DNA of 24,320 nt from Bacillota bacterium (GTDB lineage Bacteria > Bacillota > Clostridia > Tissierellales > Sedimentibacteraceae), in the NCBI GenBank assembly GCA_023416855.1, contig JAEZGU010000258.1:1-24320 (forward strand). The letters are read 5' to 3'. Numbering within the stretch: the first letter of the stretch is position 1; each line of letters opens with the position of its first letter. The notes below the pieces were generated by a model. The model was not told the origin of the DNA. It saw only the letters and a list, made by a program, of their open reading frames with translations, and did no database searches. Shown here one piece after another: positions 1-8,184 of the stretch. The position numbers and the translations under genes were made by a program.

Positions 1-2
1 TG

Positions 3-53
3 AAGGGCGACTGCAACTGGCCTGTAGTTGTAGGAAAGAATGTAGTGGTGTAG
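3..53 (+). CDS. 3' end of flanking host gene (partial), probable attachment-site gene
   Basis: An open frame enters from the window edge and ends at a TAG at 51-53. The last residues would be KGDCNWPVVVGKNVVV. I do not recognise the protein; the valine/glycine-rich tail is weakly reminiscent of a left-handed beta-helix C-terminus, which is only a guess. The stop lies 26 nt before the transposon terminus. Tn7-type elements guided by TnsD insert a short fixed distance downstream of the stop of a conserved gene, for example behind glmS, so this frame is probably the target gene. With only 16 codons visible, coding status rests on position more than on composition. Confidence 0.4.
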   Translation, partial: KGDCNWPVVVGKNVVV

Positions 54-79
54 GTAGAATTAGGTTTAAAGGTAACCGA

Positions 80-144
80 TGTAGGTTCTCAAAATGTTTG
101 AAATTATTCTCAAATAGTTTGAAAAAGTTCTCAAATAGTTTGAA
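80..144 (+). repeat. Left transposon end with three TnsB-binding-like sites
   Basis: Three direct copies of a 17-bp sequence start at 86 (TTCTCAAAATGTTTGAA), 107 and 128 (both TTCTCAAATAGTTTGAA), 21 bp apart, or two helical turns. The first copy sits six bases inside the terminal TGT. The same sequence occurs inverted at the other end of the element. In Tn7 such arrays bind the TnsB transposase, and that role is inferred here. The regular spacing differs from the irregular spacing at the right end, giving the element an asymmetric pair of ends. Confidence 0.85.
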
Positions 145-183
145 AATCTATAAGGTTAATTGTGAAATTAGCCTTATAGATTT
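144..183. other. 12-bp perfect inverted repeat inside the left end
   Basis: AAATCTATAAGG at 144-155 pairs perfectly with CCTTATAGATTT at 172-183 across a 16-nt loop. It begins in the last bases of the third end site and lies about 47 nt before the tniQ start. It could form an RNA hairpin that stops or slows read-through from the host gene, whose own terminator was moved 24 kb away by the insertion. It could equally be an operator for tniQ. The T-tract after it is interrupted (TAGTACTTTTAA), so terminator activity is uncertain. Confidence 0.5.
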
Positions 184-230
184 AGTACTTTTAATGAAGT
201 AAGTTATATTAGGTTTTAATCGGAGTTAAT

Positions 231-1541
231 ATGTCGTTAAAATTCCTAAGATATCCAAGACCATTTAATTATGAAAGCTTGTCTAATTACATTTACCGGT
301 TAGCTCGCGAAAATTATTGTCAAGAATCATGGATTTATAATGAACTTAAGTTATCAACTTTTACTCGAATAAGTGATTTCAATTATGAGTATAAAGATAA
401 TGTTTTAGATTTAATTTCAAAAGCTACTCAAAATTATATAGAAGATATTAAGAACATGACTGTTCATAGGTTTTCATTTGGATCATGGCCTGTAAGGTAT
501 GGATTTAAGGCATCTCTTAGTTATATAAATATTGTCGATTCAAATCATTCTAAATTTTGTCCTTTGTGTTTAAGAGAACAATACTATCATAGAATATTCT
601 GGAGTTTATATCCAATATCCGTGTGTATTAACCACAATTCATACCTATATACAAAGTGTTCCGTTTGTGGAAAAAACGTTACATGCAAAGAAATTATATT
701 TGGTAAATGTGATTGTGGCTTCTCTTTGATAGAATCAAAGCCAATTTACTGTAATGATGCCATCATATTGAGAAGTCAGAAAAGAATCTATAAAATGTTT
801 CGATTATATGATATTTGCGACCATATAAACCTTGATGAAGTTATTTCACACGAATTCTATGTATCTATTGTTCAACACTTAAAACTAATAATGAAAGAAT
901 ATAAAATTACAGATTTCTTTGGCCAATATAAGTACTTGCCGGACCGTTTAAAAACATTTACAACCCAGATATATGCAGAATATTTAATTGAAAGCTGGCC
1001 TGATAATTTTTTGAATCTTATTAGTTTTTTCAATAAAGATTACTTTATTAGTATAAGCAACAGCATTAATCCTCTATATATAATATTGGGTTTAGAAGAT
1101 ATAATAAAAAAAAATAATTTTTTATATAATGCTTTATGGATTTATTTTCAAAAAAACTACAATATTCATTTTTTTAGAAACATCCTTAAAACTAGCATTA
1201 TTGAAGGTAAGTACATTTCAGTTACAATTGCAGCAAAGTATTTCCAAATGAATTATCGCTCAATTATAAAAAATTTTAATATTTATAGATTAAATAACAT
1301 TGACTATGTAAGCATTGAAGATATTCTATATGTACTTTTAGTATTTGTTAAACGGGGAACATTATTTAATAAAGAAATTGGATATATTAACATAAATCAC
1401 TATAAACTTAAGAGCATGCCGTCTTTGACGATTTATGATATATATAAATTAGTGATTAAAGGAAATATTGTAGTAAAAATTGATCCATTTAAAGAAGGAT
1501 TTAGTATGATATATATAAAAGAATCTGATATTTTTTGCTGA
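231..1541 (+). CDS. tniQ: TniQ-family target-selection protein (second TniQ)
   Basis: This 436-residue protein opens with the TniQ-type N-terminus (RYPRPFNYESLSNYIYRLA, residues 7-25). A zinc-binding block follows: C110-P-L-C113, C132 and H135, C143-x2-C146, then C160-x-C162. TniQ/TnsD proteins read a DNA target, or bridge to a targeting complex, and recruit TnsC. The gene lies just inside the left end, reads inward and converges on tnsC, separate from the core operon. The start is ATG with GGAG five bases upstream. It is shorter than the TnsD-like protein at 5822-7408 and lacks its second cysteine cluster, so it may serve another target pathway. Family assignment is firm; the target is unknown. 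Confidence 0.85.
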   Translation: MSLKFLRYPRPFNYESLSNYIYRLARENYCQESWIYNELKLSTFTRISDFNYEYKDNVLDLISKATQNYIEDIKNMTVHRFSFGSWPVRYGFKASLSYINIVDSNHSKFCPLCLREQYYHRIFWSLYPISVCINHNSYLYTKCSVCGKNVTCKEIIFGKCDCGFSLIESKPIYCNDAIILRSQKRIYKMFRLYDICDHINLDEVISHEFYVSIVQHLKLIMKEYKITDFFGQYKYLPDRLKTFTTQIYAEYLIESWPDNFLNLISFFNKDYFISISNSINPLYIILGLEDIIKKNNFLYNALWIYFQKNYNIHFFRNILKTSIIEGKYISVTIAAKYFQMNYRSIIKNFNIYRLNNIDYVSIEDILYVLLVFVKRGTLFNKEIGYININHYKLKSMPSLTIYDIYKLVIKGNIVVKIDPFKEGFSMIYIKESDIFC

Positions 1542-1605
1542 AATAGTCGACTTGACTTAATTAAATAAAAACTTATTATCATAAAAACTTATTATACTAT
1601 CTAAT

Positions 1606-1642
1606 TAATAAAAATAGGGTGAGTTGTGAATTTGGCTCACCC
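1606..1642 (-). terminator. Rho-independent terminator of the tns operon
   Basis: GGGTGAG (1617-1623) and CTCACCC (1636-1642) form a 7-bp stem with a 12-nt loop. On the minus strand the stem is followed by TATTTTTATT, a U-rich tail. It lies 35 nt after the tnsC stop, where the tns operon and the left tniQ converge. On the plus strand the tail is poor (ATTTATGG), so it should mainly serve the minus-strand operon. Confidence 0.75.
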
Positions 1643-1676
1643 ATTTATGGAGTTGAATGCATTTGTTTTAACCTAT

Positions 1677-2630
1677 TTACAGATAATTTTCAGATTCAGG
1701 AAGGAACGGATTAGATTCAAGAAAATTATATAAAATTTTATTCCAAGCTTTTGCAAGAATAGGAATTGAAATTTTGCGTGCACTATTTTGTAATGCTATT
1801 GAAGTACTTTCGATTAATAAATCACTTATATTTTTTATAAGTCCTCCTGTAGATATATGTATTCTTTTGCTTATATCAGAATCAGCTAAACCGGATAATT
1901 CCTCAAGTGGCAGCGATAAATCAAATAGGTATAAAAACTTTTTAAACGTATCATCAAATTCGAAAGGAGCTGTATTTTCCACTAACCGTACTCTATTTGC
2001 TAATTGTTCATTTTCTATAAAAATCTTGTTTGAGTCAGACATACCTAGAAATACTACTGGAATACCTGTTTCGTCTATTAATTCCTTAAACCAATCCGAA
2101 GAATCACGCAATAACTTTTGGCTGTTTCTATCAACAAGATGTTGAACTTCATCTAAAAAAATAATTTTTACTTTGCAGGCTTTTAGTAACTTATACAATC
2201 TTTGCGTATGCAATGTGATTTTTCCAGGTCTATTATAAAAAGGGTCACCTAAATCGTTTAGAAGTTTTGTCGCTAAACCTCCAATATAGGCGGGACAAGG
2301 TATCCTGGAATATAAAGTTGGTTTTTCAATGCCAGCATCAGTGTTTATATCAGGATATTTTTTTTGATGAATGTTTACTAATGTAGTTTTTCCTGAACCT
2401 GATGGTCCGTTGATCCTCATACATAATGGTCTTTCAAATGTTTCTGTACTATGATGGCATTCTTCGATTTTCTGGAGTATTTGATTCATTTTTGGGTAGC
2501 TGATTCTTAGCTGATCTATATATCTTATTTTTTCGTTATATGTGAGAGCTAAGATTTTTTCTTTATCCGGTATTTTTACTTTATTAACTTCCTTTGGGTC
2601 AATATCTTGGTTTAGTGCAGCTTTATTCAT
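1677..2630 (-). CDS. tnsC: TnsC/TniB-type AAA+ transposition regulator
   Basis: This 317-residue ATPase has Walker A at residues 75-83 (GPSGSGKTT) and Walker B near residue 155-163 (IIFLDEVQH). It links target selection by TniQ/TnsD to the TnsAB transposase; in known systems it assembles on target DNA in an ATP-dependent way and gives target immunity. It is shorter than E. coli Tn7 TnsC and closer in size to the TniB branch. Its ATG follows directly on the TAA of tnsB with no gap, so translation is probably coupled. It is the last gene of the operon before the terminator at 1606-1642. Confidence 0.93.
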   Translation of the reverse strand: MNKAALNQDIDPKEVNKVKIPDKEKILALTYNEKIRYIDQLRISYPKMNQILQKIEECHHSTETFERPLCMRINGPSGSGKTTLVNIHQKKYPDINTDAGIEKPTLYSRIPCPAYIGGLATKLLNDLGDPFYNRPGKITLHTQRLYKLLKACKVKIIFLDEVQHLVDRNSQKLLRDSSDWFKELIDETGIPVVFLGMSDSNKIFIENEQLANRVRLVENTAPFEFDDTFKKFLYLFDLSLPLEELSGLADSDISKRIHISTGGLIKNISDLLIESTSIALQNSARKISIPILAKAWNKILYNFLESNPFLPESENYL

Positions 2631-4841
2631 TTAAGTTACCTCAAAAGTTCCTGATATTATTTCGAATCCCGAAAAGTCATCTTCATTAAAATTATTGTTT
2701 GGGTTCATTATTGATTTTGAAGCCATTTTTGAATTGTTCATTTCCTTCTTAGTAGCTCCGTTATGCATCTTTATAATTTTTTTACTATTTTCATTTCCTT
2801 CATTTCTAAAAAGAGCTTCAGGAATAATATTTTCCTGAACGGTAATGGTACATCCAATATCTGATAAATTATCTACTTCAATTTTGCAAGATTCAGCATT
2901 CTTGAAGATAGAATCGGTTGTAGAATTTACAGTAGCTCTTAGTTTATTGGAGATTTCTTGCTCTGAAGTTACTTTTTTTGCCCGGGCTACTTCTTTTTCA
3001 GTATAACCTATACCGTTCTCAATCATTTTTCGTATATGGAATTTAGCTTTTGCTAATGCTTCGATGTCTACAATACCAAATTGTTTTTTCGCATATGCTT
3101 TCATTTCTTTGTGTTCCCACTCTGATAAGTTTTTTGCATAATTAGGGTTTGTACAAGGTACCTTAATCCATTTTTTATTAATAAGATGATCATAGACGTA
3201 CACTTCGCCAAGGTTCTGAGGATCATATTTTATTAGGAAATCTTCATCCTTACCCTTATTTTGCTGTGTAAAGTTTAATAATAATTTATTCAATTCATTG
3301 CAGTTATAATGAAGAGTTCCTAATTCAATTCCTTGACGGGATACTTTCCTGTAGGCTGTTCGTCCAAGCAAAATTGCAGTTTCTGATATGCTGTTAGGCC
3401 AAACGGGATGTTGCTCAACAGCTTTTTCCCAAATTAGTGCGGGTATTCCTCCCGCACCTTTATTCAAGTCTTGAGTGTATACATCTATAATCCATTTGTG
3501 GACCAAAGCAATAAAAGCAGAAAAGGTTAAACCGGCAGTCTTTGTTGGATTTTCATCATCGCCAAGTTTTGTTGGATTGGATCGAGTTGTTCCAGGTAGA
3601 TTGTGGAATAGGTTGGTATTGGCAGTTCCAAAGAACCTTTCAATTGAGCCTTTCCATTGTGGAACTTTAGGAGGGCAAAATTGAAGAACGAAGCCAAGTT
3701 GATAACATGCATCCTTCATAGCGTTATTTTTAAATTCAAGACCGTTATCTATAACTAAAGTTTTTGGTATACCAAATGCATTCCATTTGTTTTCAATGAA
3801 AGGGTAAATTTCTTTTGTATAGGATTTATCGCTAATTATATGTTTAATACACTGCATAACTTCAGGCCATCCTACACCGTTGCTTATACCAATACTAAAC
3901 CCTAAAACATTCCGGCTGAACTTATCAATTGCAAGAACTAGATAAGGCCTACCCAGTGAAGAACCGTTTTCATCTACAAGAATAACATCTACTGGTGTAT
4001 GATCTATTTCCACCCTTTCAAGAGGATAGTTGACTTCTACACCGTCACCAATCTCTTTGAACTTATTTTCAGCTGTTCTTTTTCCTATTCGCTTTGAAAC
4101 TAAATCGAATTCAGGAATTTCGGAAAGGTATCTGGCAATCGATGAATAAGGTGGGAACACCAACTTTTTTACTGAGAATTTATTATATTCTGTTATTTTA
4201 GCTATAATGTAATACCAAAGTTCCTTAATAGTAATCCTTTGTTTATTGTTATAACTTTCGTCTATTGTTTCATTTATAAAATCTGTAATTTGGGGATGGA
4301 TTCTTTTTTTACCTTTGCCGCCGGAACAGTGATATGAAGGGAAAAGTGAACGCACATCACCACCTGATTCTGTAAAGTCCTTGATCCATCTATAAATACT
4401 GGTATAACTTACAGGTTTATGATATGTACAACCATTTAATACTTTACTTATTTTTAAAGGATTATCTACTAAGGAGTTTATTTCTTGAACCCTAGCCATT
4501 ATTGCTGGATTTCTCTGATTAAATGGTAATTTTAAAATTGGGAGGATTACTTCATATTTAAAGATGGCTCTTTCCTTGTGTTTAGAATCTTCTAAATTTT
4601 CTAAAAAGAAAGAGGTTTTTATTGAGTATTCGCTTTTGACTTCAAGATTCTTTCCAGTACATTCAAATTTTAAATCGCCATTACTCAAATGCTTTACTAG
4701 TTCTGTCTGTGTAAATACCTTTGTTGTTTTAAATTTCTCTTCTTCAGTTTCAACTTTTAAATTAGGTAATAGTTTTAATATGGTATATACATCATCAAAT
4801 AGTTTATATCTTATACCAGGTTTTAATTGTACAGGAAACAT
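2631..4841 (-). CDS. tnsB: TnsB DDE transposase
   Basis: This 736-residue rve-fold transposase has its acidic triad at D280 (EIDHTPV), D365 (VIDNGLEFK) and E401 (GSIERFFGT). That gives the classic D,D-35-E spacing. The N-terminal ~260 residues should bind the 17-bp end sites, with a helix-turn-helix around residues 140-160 (YTSIYRWIKDF). The C-terminal part after about residue 560 is the region that contacts TnsC in known systems. TnsB cuts the 3' ends and joins them to the target. An AGGTGA ribosome site precedes the ATG. It follows tnsA after 11 nt. All catalytic residues are present, so the protein looks functional. Confidence 0.95.
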   Translation of the reverse strand: MFPVQLKPGIRYKLFDDVYTILKLLPNLKVETEEEKFKTTKVFTQTELVKHLSNGDLKFECTGKNLEVKSEYSIKTSFFLENLEDSKHKERAIFKYEVILPILKLPFNQRNPAIMARVQEINSLVDNPLKISKVLNGCTYHKPVSYTSIYRWIKDFTESGGDVRSLFPSYHCSGGKGKKRIHPQITDFINETIDESYNNKQRITIKELWYYIIAKITEYNKFSVKKLVFPPYSSIARYLSEIPEFDLVSKRIGKRTAENKFKEIGDGVEVNYPLERVEIDHTPVDVILVDENGSSLGRPYLVLAIDKFSRNVLGFSIGISNGVGWPEVMQCIKHIISDKSYTKEIYPFIENKWNAFGIPKTLVIDNGLEFKNNAMKDACYQLGFVLQFCPPKVPQWKGSIERFFGTANTNLFHNLPGTTRSNPTKLGDDENPTKTAGLTFSAFIALVHKWIIDVYTQDLNKGAGGIPALIWEKAVEQHPVWPNSISETAILLGRTAYRKVSRQGIELGTLHYNCNELNKLLLNFTQQNKGKDEDFLIKYDPQNLGEVYVYDHLINKKWIKVPCTNPNYAKNLSEWEHKEMKAYAKKQFGIVDIEALAKAKFHIRKMIENGIGYTEKEVARAKKVTSEQEISNKLRATVNSTTDSIFKNAESCKIEVDNLSDIGCTITVQENIIPEALFRNEGNENSKKIIKMHNGATKKEMNNSKMASKSIMNPNNNFNEDDFSGFEIISGTFEVT

Positions 4842-4852
4842 GTAAATTCACC

Positions 4853-5512
4853 TCATACTCTTGTATATTTGATTTGAATTAAGCTACTTGTGCTTATAGG
4901 AGTTTGTAAATCTATAAAAATCTCTTGATTATAAACCATAGATAAAATAAAAGAATAGTACTTACTGTAATCCGAAGAATCACAAACATTTGATAATAAT
5001 TTGAATATAGGTTGTGGACCTGATACTATTAATTCATTTCGTATCTTTAATTTGATTGAGGCAGGCATATCAAGCCTTGAGTAAGAAAATAAATACTTAA
5101 TGTTATTCAATATATTTCCTTGCCGAATCTCTTCATCAGTTACAATTTTAAACTCGGAAACGTTGTTGCTTTTACAGTATTGGGCTGCTACCATAAATTT
5201 TTTACTTTTAAAATTGTCAGATAGAATACTTTGTAATTTACTTTTAGGTTTAATTTCTATTAACTGAGTCTTGTTTTTTCGCTGAACCCAAAAATCTGGA
5301 GTATATCTATAGCTGTTATGTGAATAGTAATATGAAATTGTGATAGGCTGCTCTTTATAGCTAATAACATCGCAATCGAATTCCAGCAAATACAAATAGT
5401 CCCGTTCGAGTAATGACTCAAATGCCACGGGACGTTCATTTTTTTTGCTAGGAAAAAAACCGGTATTCTTTTTTGTTCCACTATTTTTTATCTTTCGTAC
5501 AGGTTTATACAT
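4853..5512 (-). CDS. tnsA: TnsA endonuclease
   Basis: This 219-residue protein has the TnsA nuclease core: FESLLERDYLYLLEF (E32/E36), YTPDFWV (D73) and IEIKPKSKL (E86, K88). This is a PD-(D/E)XK-type active site. TnsA cuts the 5' strands at the element ends, so that with TnsB the element moves by cut-and-paste rather than by replicative cointegrate formation. It is shorter than the 273-residue Tn7 protein; the C-terminal winged-helix part after about residue 150 is present but divergent. It starts 12 nt after the helix-turn-helix gene and is followed by tnsB after 11 nt. Confidence 0.93.
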   Translation of the reverse strand: MYKPVRKIKNSGTKKNTGFFPSKKNERPVAFESLLERDYLYLLEFDCDVISYKEQPITISYYYSHNSYRYTPDFWVQRKNKTQLIEIKPKSKLQSILSDNFKSKKFMVAAQYCKSNNVSEFKIVTDEEIRQGNILNNIKYLFSYSRLDMPASIKLKIRNELIVSGPQPIFKLLSNVCDSSDYSKYYSFILSMVYNQEIFIDLQTPISTSSLIQIKYTRV

Positions 5513-5524
5513 GTTTTCGCCTTT

Positions 5525-5752
5525 TTACTTTTGTTTCATGTTACTTGGTCGATAATATTTAAGTCTTAGGTTTTCCTGAGCTTTTTTTCTCTCCAAAACA
5601 TCGTTAAGCAAATAAATATTTTTCTTTATAGGACTTAACTTTGCACTTTTTCCCAATTGGGATAGCCTTGCTCTAGTAATTTCTAAAATTTGAAGTACCT
5701 CTTTGGATGAAACTAATACATTTTTTATGTCATCTCTTTTTGCTGTGTTCAT
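5525..5752 (-). CDS. Small helix-turn-helix protein of the tns operon
   Basis: This 75-residue basic protein contains a helix-turn-helix pattern at about residues 14-52 (VSSKEVLQILEITRARLSQLGK, then a beta turn and YLLNDVLERKK). The layout resembles MerR/excisionase-like winged helices. It is the first gene of a tight operon with tnsA, tnsB and tnsC. A 38-bp palindrome covering the -10 box lies about 10 bp upstream of its start. The simplest reading is an autoregulator that limits transposase expression. An architectural role at the ends, or in excision, is also possible. The start is ATG with GAGGG five bases upstream. Confidence 0.7.
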   Translation of the reverse strand: MNTAKRDDIKNVLVSSKEVLQILEITRARLSQLGKSAKLSPIKKNIYLLNDVLERKKAQENLRLKYYRPSNMKQK

Positions 5753-5761
5753 AATTCCCTC

Positions 5762-5799
5762 GTTAATAGTTTTGATATTATACTATCAAACCTATTAAC
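5762..5799 (-). promoter_or_regulatory. 38-bp palindromic operator overlapping the promoter of the HTH-tnsABC operon
   Basis: Read on the plus strand, GTTAATAG (5762-5769), one base, TTTGATA (5771-5777), six central bases, TATCAAA (5784-5790), one base, and CTATTAAC (5792-5799) form a nested inverted repeat in which 15 of 16 arm bases pair. On the minus strand the centre contains TATAAT (5777-5782), a consensus -10 box for the gene starting at 5752. The -35 is poor (TTACAA, 19-bp spacer). A repressor bound here would block RNA polymerase. The helix-turn-helix product encoded just downstream is the obvious candidate. A second, imperfect palindrome around GTTAAC lies at 5807-5825. Confidence 0.75.
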
Positions 5800-5821
5800 A
5801 TTTGTAAATAGGTTAACTATT

Positions 5822-7408
5822 TTATAGTTTGGCTCTCTGACTTTTGTAACTAGTAACTTGTTTTGACAAACCTTTAAGTCTTAAGGTTTCTGGACTAATG
5901 TTTAAATATTTACTAATTTTATTTAATGATATAGGAGTTTTGTTATCTAAAAAAAAATTAATTGCTTTAGTTAACTTAGCTTTATCATCCTCTGTACAAT
6001 TAATTTTTCTTTTGTAATTATACCTACTAGAATATTCAACTTGAATTTCTGGATGAAACCAATAAAAGAAAAAATCATTATTTTTAAGCGCTAGTACCTT
6101 TGGCATCATTTTAACTGGAACACCTTCTCTGATTAGTTTTTTAATAGAGTTTGATATTTCGGAATTAAACACCATAGGTATTGATAGTGGAAGTTGATGA
6201 TTGATTAGTAACCCATTGGCAGCAAGAAAAATTATAGCTCTTGTTACTTTATCAGAAGATACCCTTAAATCTCTAGATAGAGCAGCTATTGATTCACATG
6301 ATTCAAGCCGGTTAAGAACCTTTTCCCAGGCGAAACTGATGAAACTTTCCATTTCATTAAGCTTTTTAGAACTTGGTGAGACATAATATCTTGTACCACA
6401 AGTTCTGCAATACATATAATAGTTTGAGGTTTCTTTATTTTTAATGATTTTATGAGTTTTAGCAATTCTTTTTAAACTATTTGGAGCCATATATTTGTTA
6501 CACCAAGGTGCGATACAAGTATATTCTTGAAGAAATTCATCTTTTTTTGACAATATCTCATTTATAAATCCATCTGTGATGCTGCAGGTAAAGAACTTTT
6601 CTAATGAAATTTCAGATTCACGACAAGTTTGTAAAACTGAATCTAAATGTAAAAGTGTTTTTGTGGATCTGCTGTTTCGTGCAACTTGCAAGTAATACTT
6701 TGTTCTTCGAGTTATATTTACTGTATTATAATTTGAAAAATGTAATATCCTTAGAGCTAAGCTTTGTTCTAAGGTTAGTTCTTTAAAGGGTTTCAGTGAG
6801 TTACTTGATTGGTTTAATAAGTAGTTCCAGTCAGAGATAATTCTATTTTCTTTTTCGCTAATTTTATAGGGGTTAACGGGTGCATTCCTGAGATTGTACC
6901 CACAATGTGGACAATAACCTAATTCAGTACCAGATGATAGTATTGGGATGTCTTTTTTGCAGTTGTAACATAAAGAGTATAAACTAGTACTATGTACGTG
7001 GCAGAAATCTATTTCTTTAACCTGCCAAATTAATTTGTATTTTTGTTGATCTCTAAGACATTTTGGACAGTATTTCCTATTCTTTTCAAGTAATCCGCTT
7101 GTTATTCGGCTGTTAGCAACCTTTTCTCTACTTATCTGAAATTTTTCGAATAAAGGAATAAATGTTAATGATTTTATAGCCTCTTCTTCAAGGTATATCA
7201 TAGACTTAAATTTATTAGTATCAAAGATTACATCTGGACAAATATCTAAAACCAATGATAAAGACGATTGGGGTAAATGTGCATTATTAGGTAATAGCAA
7301 TTTCCATATATCGTATGGATTGATATAATTGGCTACTGATAACCTTAATATATAACTTGATAAGCACTCGCCTTCTAACGGCTTTGGGCGAAATAAAAAA
7401 GTTTCCAT
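5822..7408 (-). CDS. tnsD: TnsD-like TniQ protein, probable attachment-site selector
   Basis: This 528-residue TniQ-family protein has the N-terminal signature RPKPLEGECLSSYILRLS. Its first zinc cluster is C114-x2-C117, C136 and H139, C147-x2-C150, C166-x2-C169. A second cysteine cluster lies near residues 296-340 (CIAPWCNKY ... CRTCGTRYY). A helix-turn-helix near the C-terminus (LNKISKYLNISPETLRLKG) should contact DNA. This long architecture is typical of TnsD proteins that bind a fixed site in the 3' end of a host gene, which agrees with insertion 26 nt behind the stop at 53. It lies upstream of the HTH-tnsABC operon on the same strand, separated by the operator. Confidence 0.88.
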   Translation of the reverse strand: METFLFRPKPLEGECLSSYILRLSVANYINPYDIWKLLLPNNAHLPQSSLSLVLDICPDVIFDTNKFKSMIYLEEEAIKSLTFIPLFEKFQISREKVANSRITSGLLEKNRKYCPKCLRDQQKYKLIWQVKEIDFCHVHSTSLYSLCYNCKKDIPILSSGTELGYCPHCGYNLRNAPVNPYKISEKENRIISDWNYLLNQSSNSLKPFKELTLEQSLALRILHFSNYNTVNITRRTKYYLQVARNSRSTKTLLHLDSVLQTCRESEISLEKFFTCSITDGFINEILSKKDEFLQEYTCIAPWCNKYMAPNSLKRIAKTHKIIKNKETSNYYMYCRTCGTRYYVSPSSKKLNEMESFISFAWEKVLNRLESCESIAALSRDLRVSSDKVTRAIIFLAANGLLINHQLPLSIPMVFNSEISNSIKKLIREGVPVKMMPKVLALKNNDFFFYWFHPEIQVEYSSRYNYKRKINCTEDDKAKLTKAINFFLDNKTPISLNKISKYLNISPETLRLKGLSKQVTSYKSQRAKL

Positions 7409-7485
7409 TTTTTTACCATTGATAATGTAGAGTAAATATAACTAATTATTAACAAATAAGCTGTAATATAGTCATTAAAATTAAG

Positions 7486-7543
7486 TTACAAAAAATCCCT
7501 AAAAAAGAAAGGAATTCATCAAAACGTGTCGAAATATTTATTG
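7486..7543 (+). repeat. 58-bp leader repeat, copy A (upstream of Thoeris)
   Basis: This block starts TTACAAAAAATCCCTAAAAA and ends GTCGAAATATTTATTG. It matches 15146-15203 at 55 of 58 positions. Both copies lie in the same orientation, 72-78 bp before the first gene of a defence operon (Thoeris here, Gabija there). Outside the 58 bp the flanks do not align. A TATAAT box follows at 7581-7586. The block could be a shared promoter-proximal regulatory site or a recombination scar left when cassettes with related leaders were exchanged. Confidence 0.8.
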
Positions 7544-7620
7544 ATTATAAAATTAGCTAAGGCATTAATTGTTAGTGCTATATAATTGAAAAAACATGTT
7601 ATAGATTAGGGGGATTTTAT

Positions 7621-8175
7621 ATGACAAACAGGACAGGAACATATGTCGCTTTTGATGGTCTGGGAGAAACCAATCCTTCGAAGTCTGACTTCAGATACTA
7701 TGCAACAATCCAAGCATGGAGCGCAAACAAAAATATCCTGTTTTCGTTAACTAATAGCCACGAGAAAACTTATGCCGTGCGTGACACGAGTTCACGAGCG
7801 ACATTATATTCGCGCATTCAGGAACGTCTCAGAACATCTAAAAATATGCTTGTTATTCTTACGGAAGACACCCGCTATATCGGTAGTGTCCTTTCGTATG
7901 AGATTGAACAAGCCATAGATACATACAAGATTCCTTTAATTATTGCTTACCCTGGATACAAAGCCATATTGAATGTTGACGCCCTTAACGATTTATGGCC
8001 AAAGGTCCTTACCGAGCGTATCAACAAGGCCGACACAGAGGCTATACATATTGCTTTTACGAAAGACTGTATTTTAGATGCGATCACTCGTTTTTATGTT
8101 AATGGGGAACATCTGTCAAGTGGAAAAGATTACTACAGCCAGGAATCGTATGTCCAATGGGGACTGATTAGTTAA
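7621..8175 (+). CDS. thsB: ThsB-like TIR-domain protein 1 (Thoeris)
   Basis: This 184-residue protein has the ThsB-type TIR fold: TYVAFDGLGE (residues 7-16), a central strand MLVILTEDT (76-84) and YEIEQAIDTYKIPLIIAYPGY (93-113). E94 and E96 are candidates for the catalytic glutamate. ThsB proteins sense phage infection and convert NAD+ into a signal; in type II Thoeris this is reported to be a histidine-ADP-ribose conjugate that activates the macro-domain effector. The partner begins 9 nt downstream. Ribosome site GGGGG precedes the ATG. GC content looks higher than in the surrounding cargo, suggesting separate acquisition. Confidence 0.85.
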   Translation: MTNRTGTYVAFDGLGETNPSKSDFRYYATIQAWSANKNILFSLTNSHEKTYAVRDTSSRATLYSRIQERLRTSKNMLVILTEDTRYIGSVLSYEIEQAIDTYKIPLIIAYPGYKAILNVDALNDLWPKVLTERINKADTEAIHIAFTKDCILDAITRFYVNGEHLSSGKDYYSQESYVQWGLIS

Positions 8176-8184
8176 GGAGGAGAT

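Noticed and set aside
1542..1676. Possible CRISPR-like or iterated repeat (AAAACTTATTAT occurs twice near 1567-1595)
   Set aside because: Only two 12-bp copies about 17 bp apart in AT-rich DNA, with no spacer-sized units and no cas genes nearby.
1774..2145. Plus-strand open frames inside tnsC, tnsB and tnsD
   Set aside because: They lie opposite strongly supported conserved genes and encode no recognisable protein.
7500..7544. A frame in the leader repeat reading RKEF(I)xTCRNIY in both copies, with mostly synonymous differences
   Set aside because: It follows a stop directly and has no start codon; three differences are too few to claim codon-level selection.
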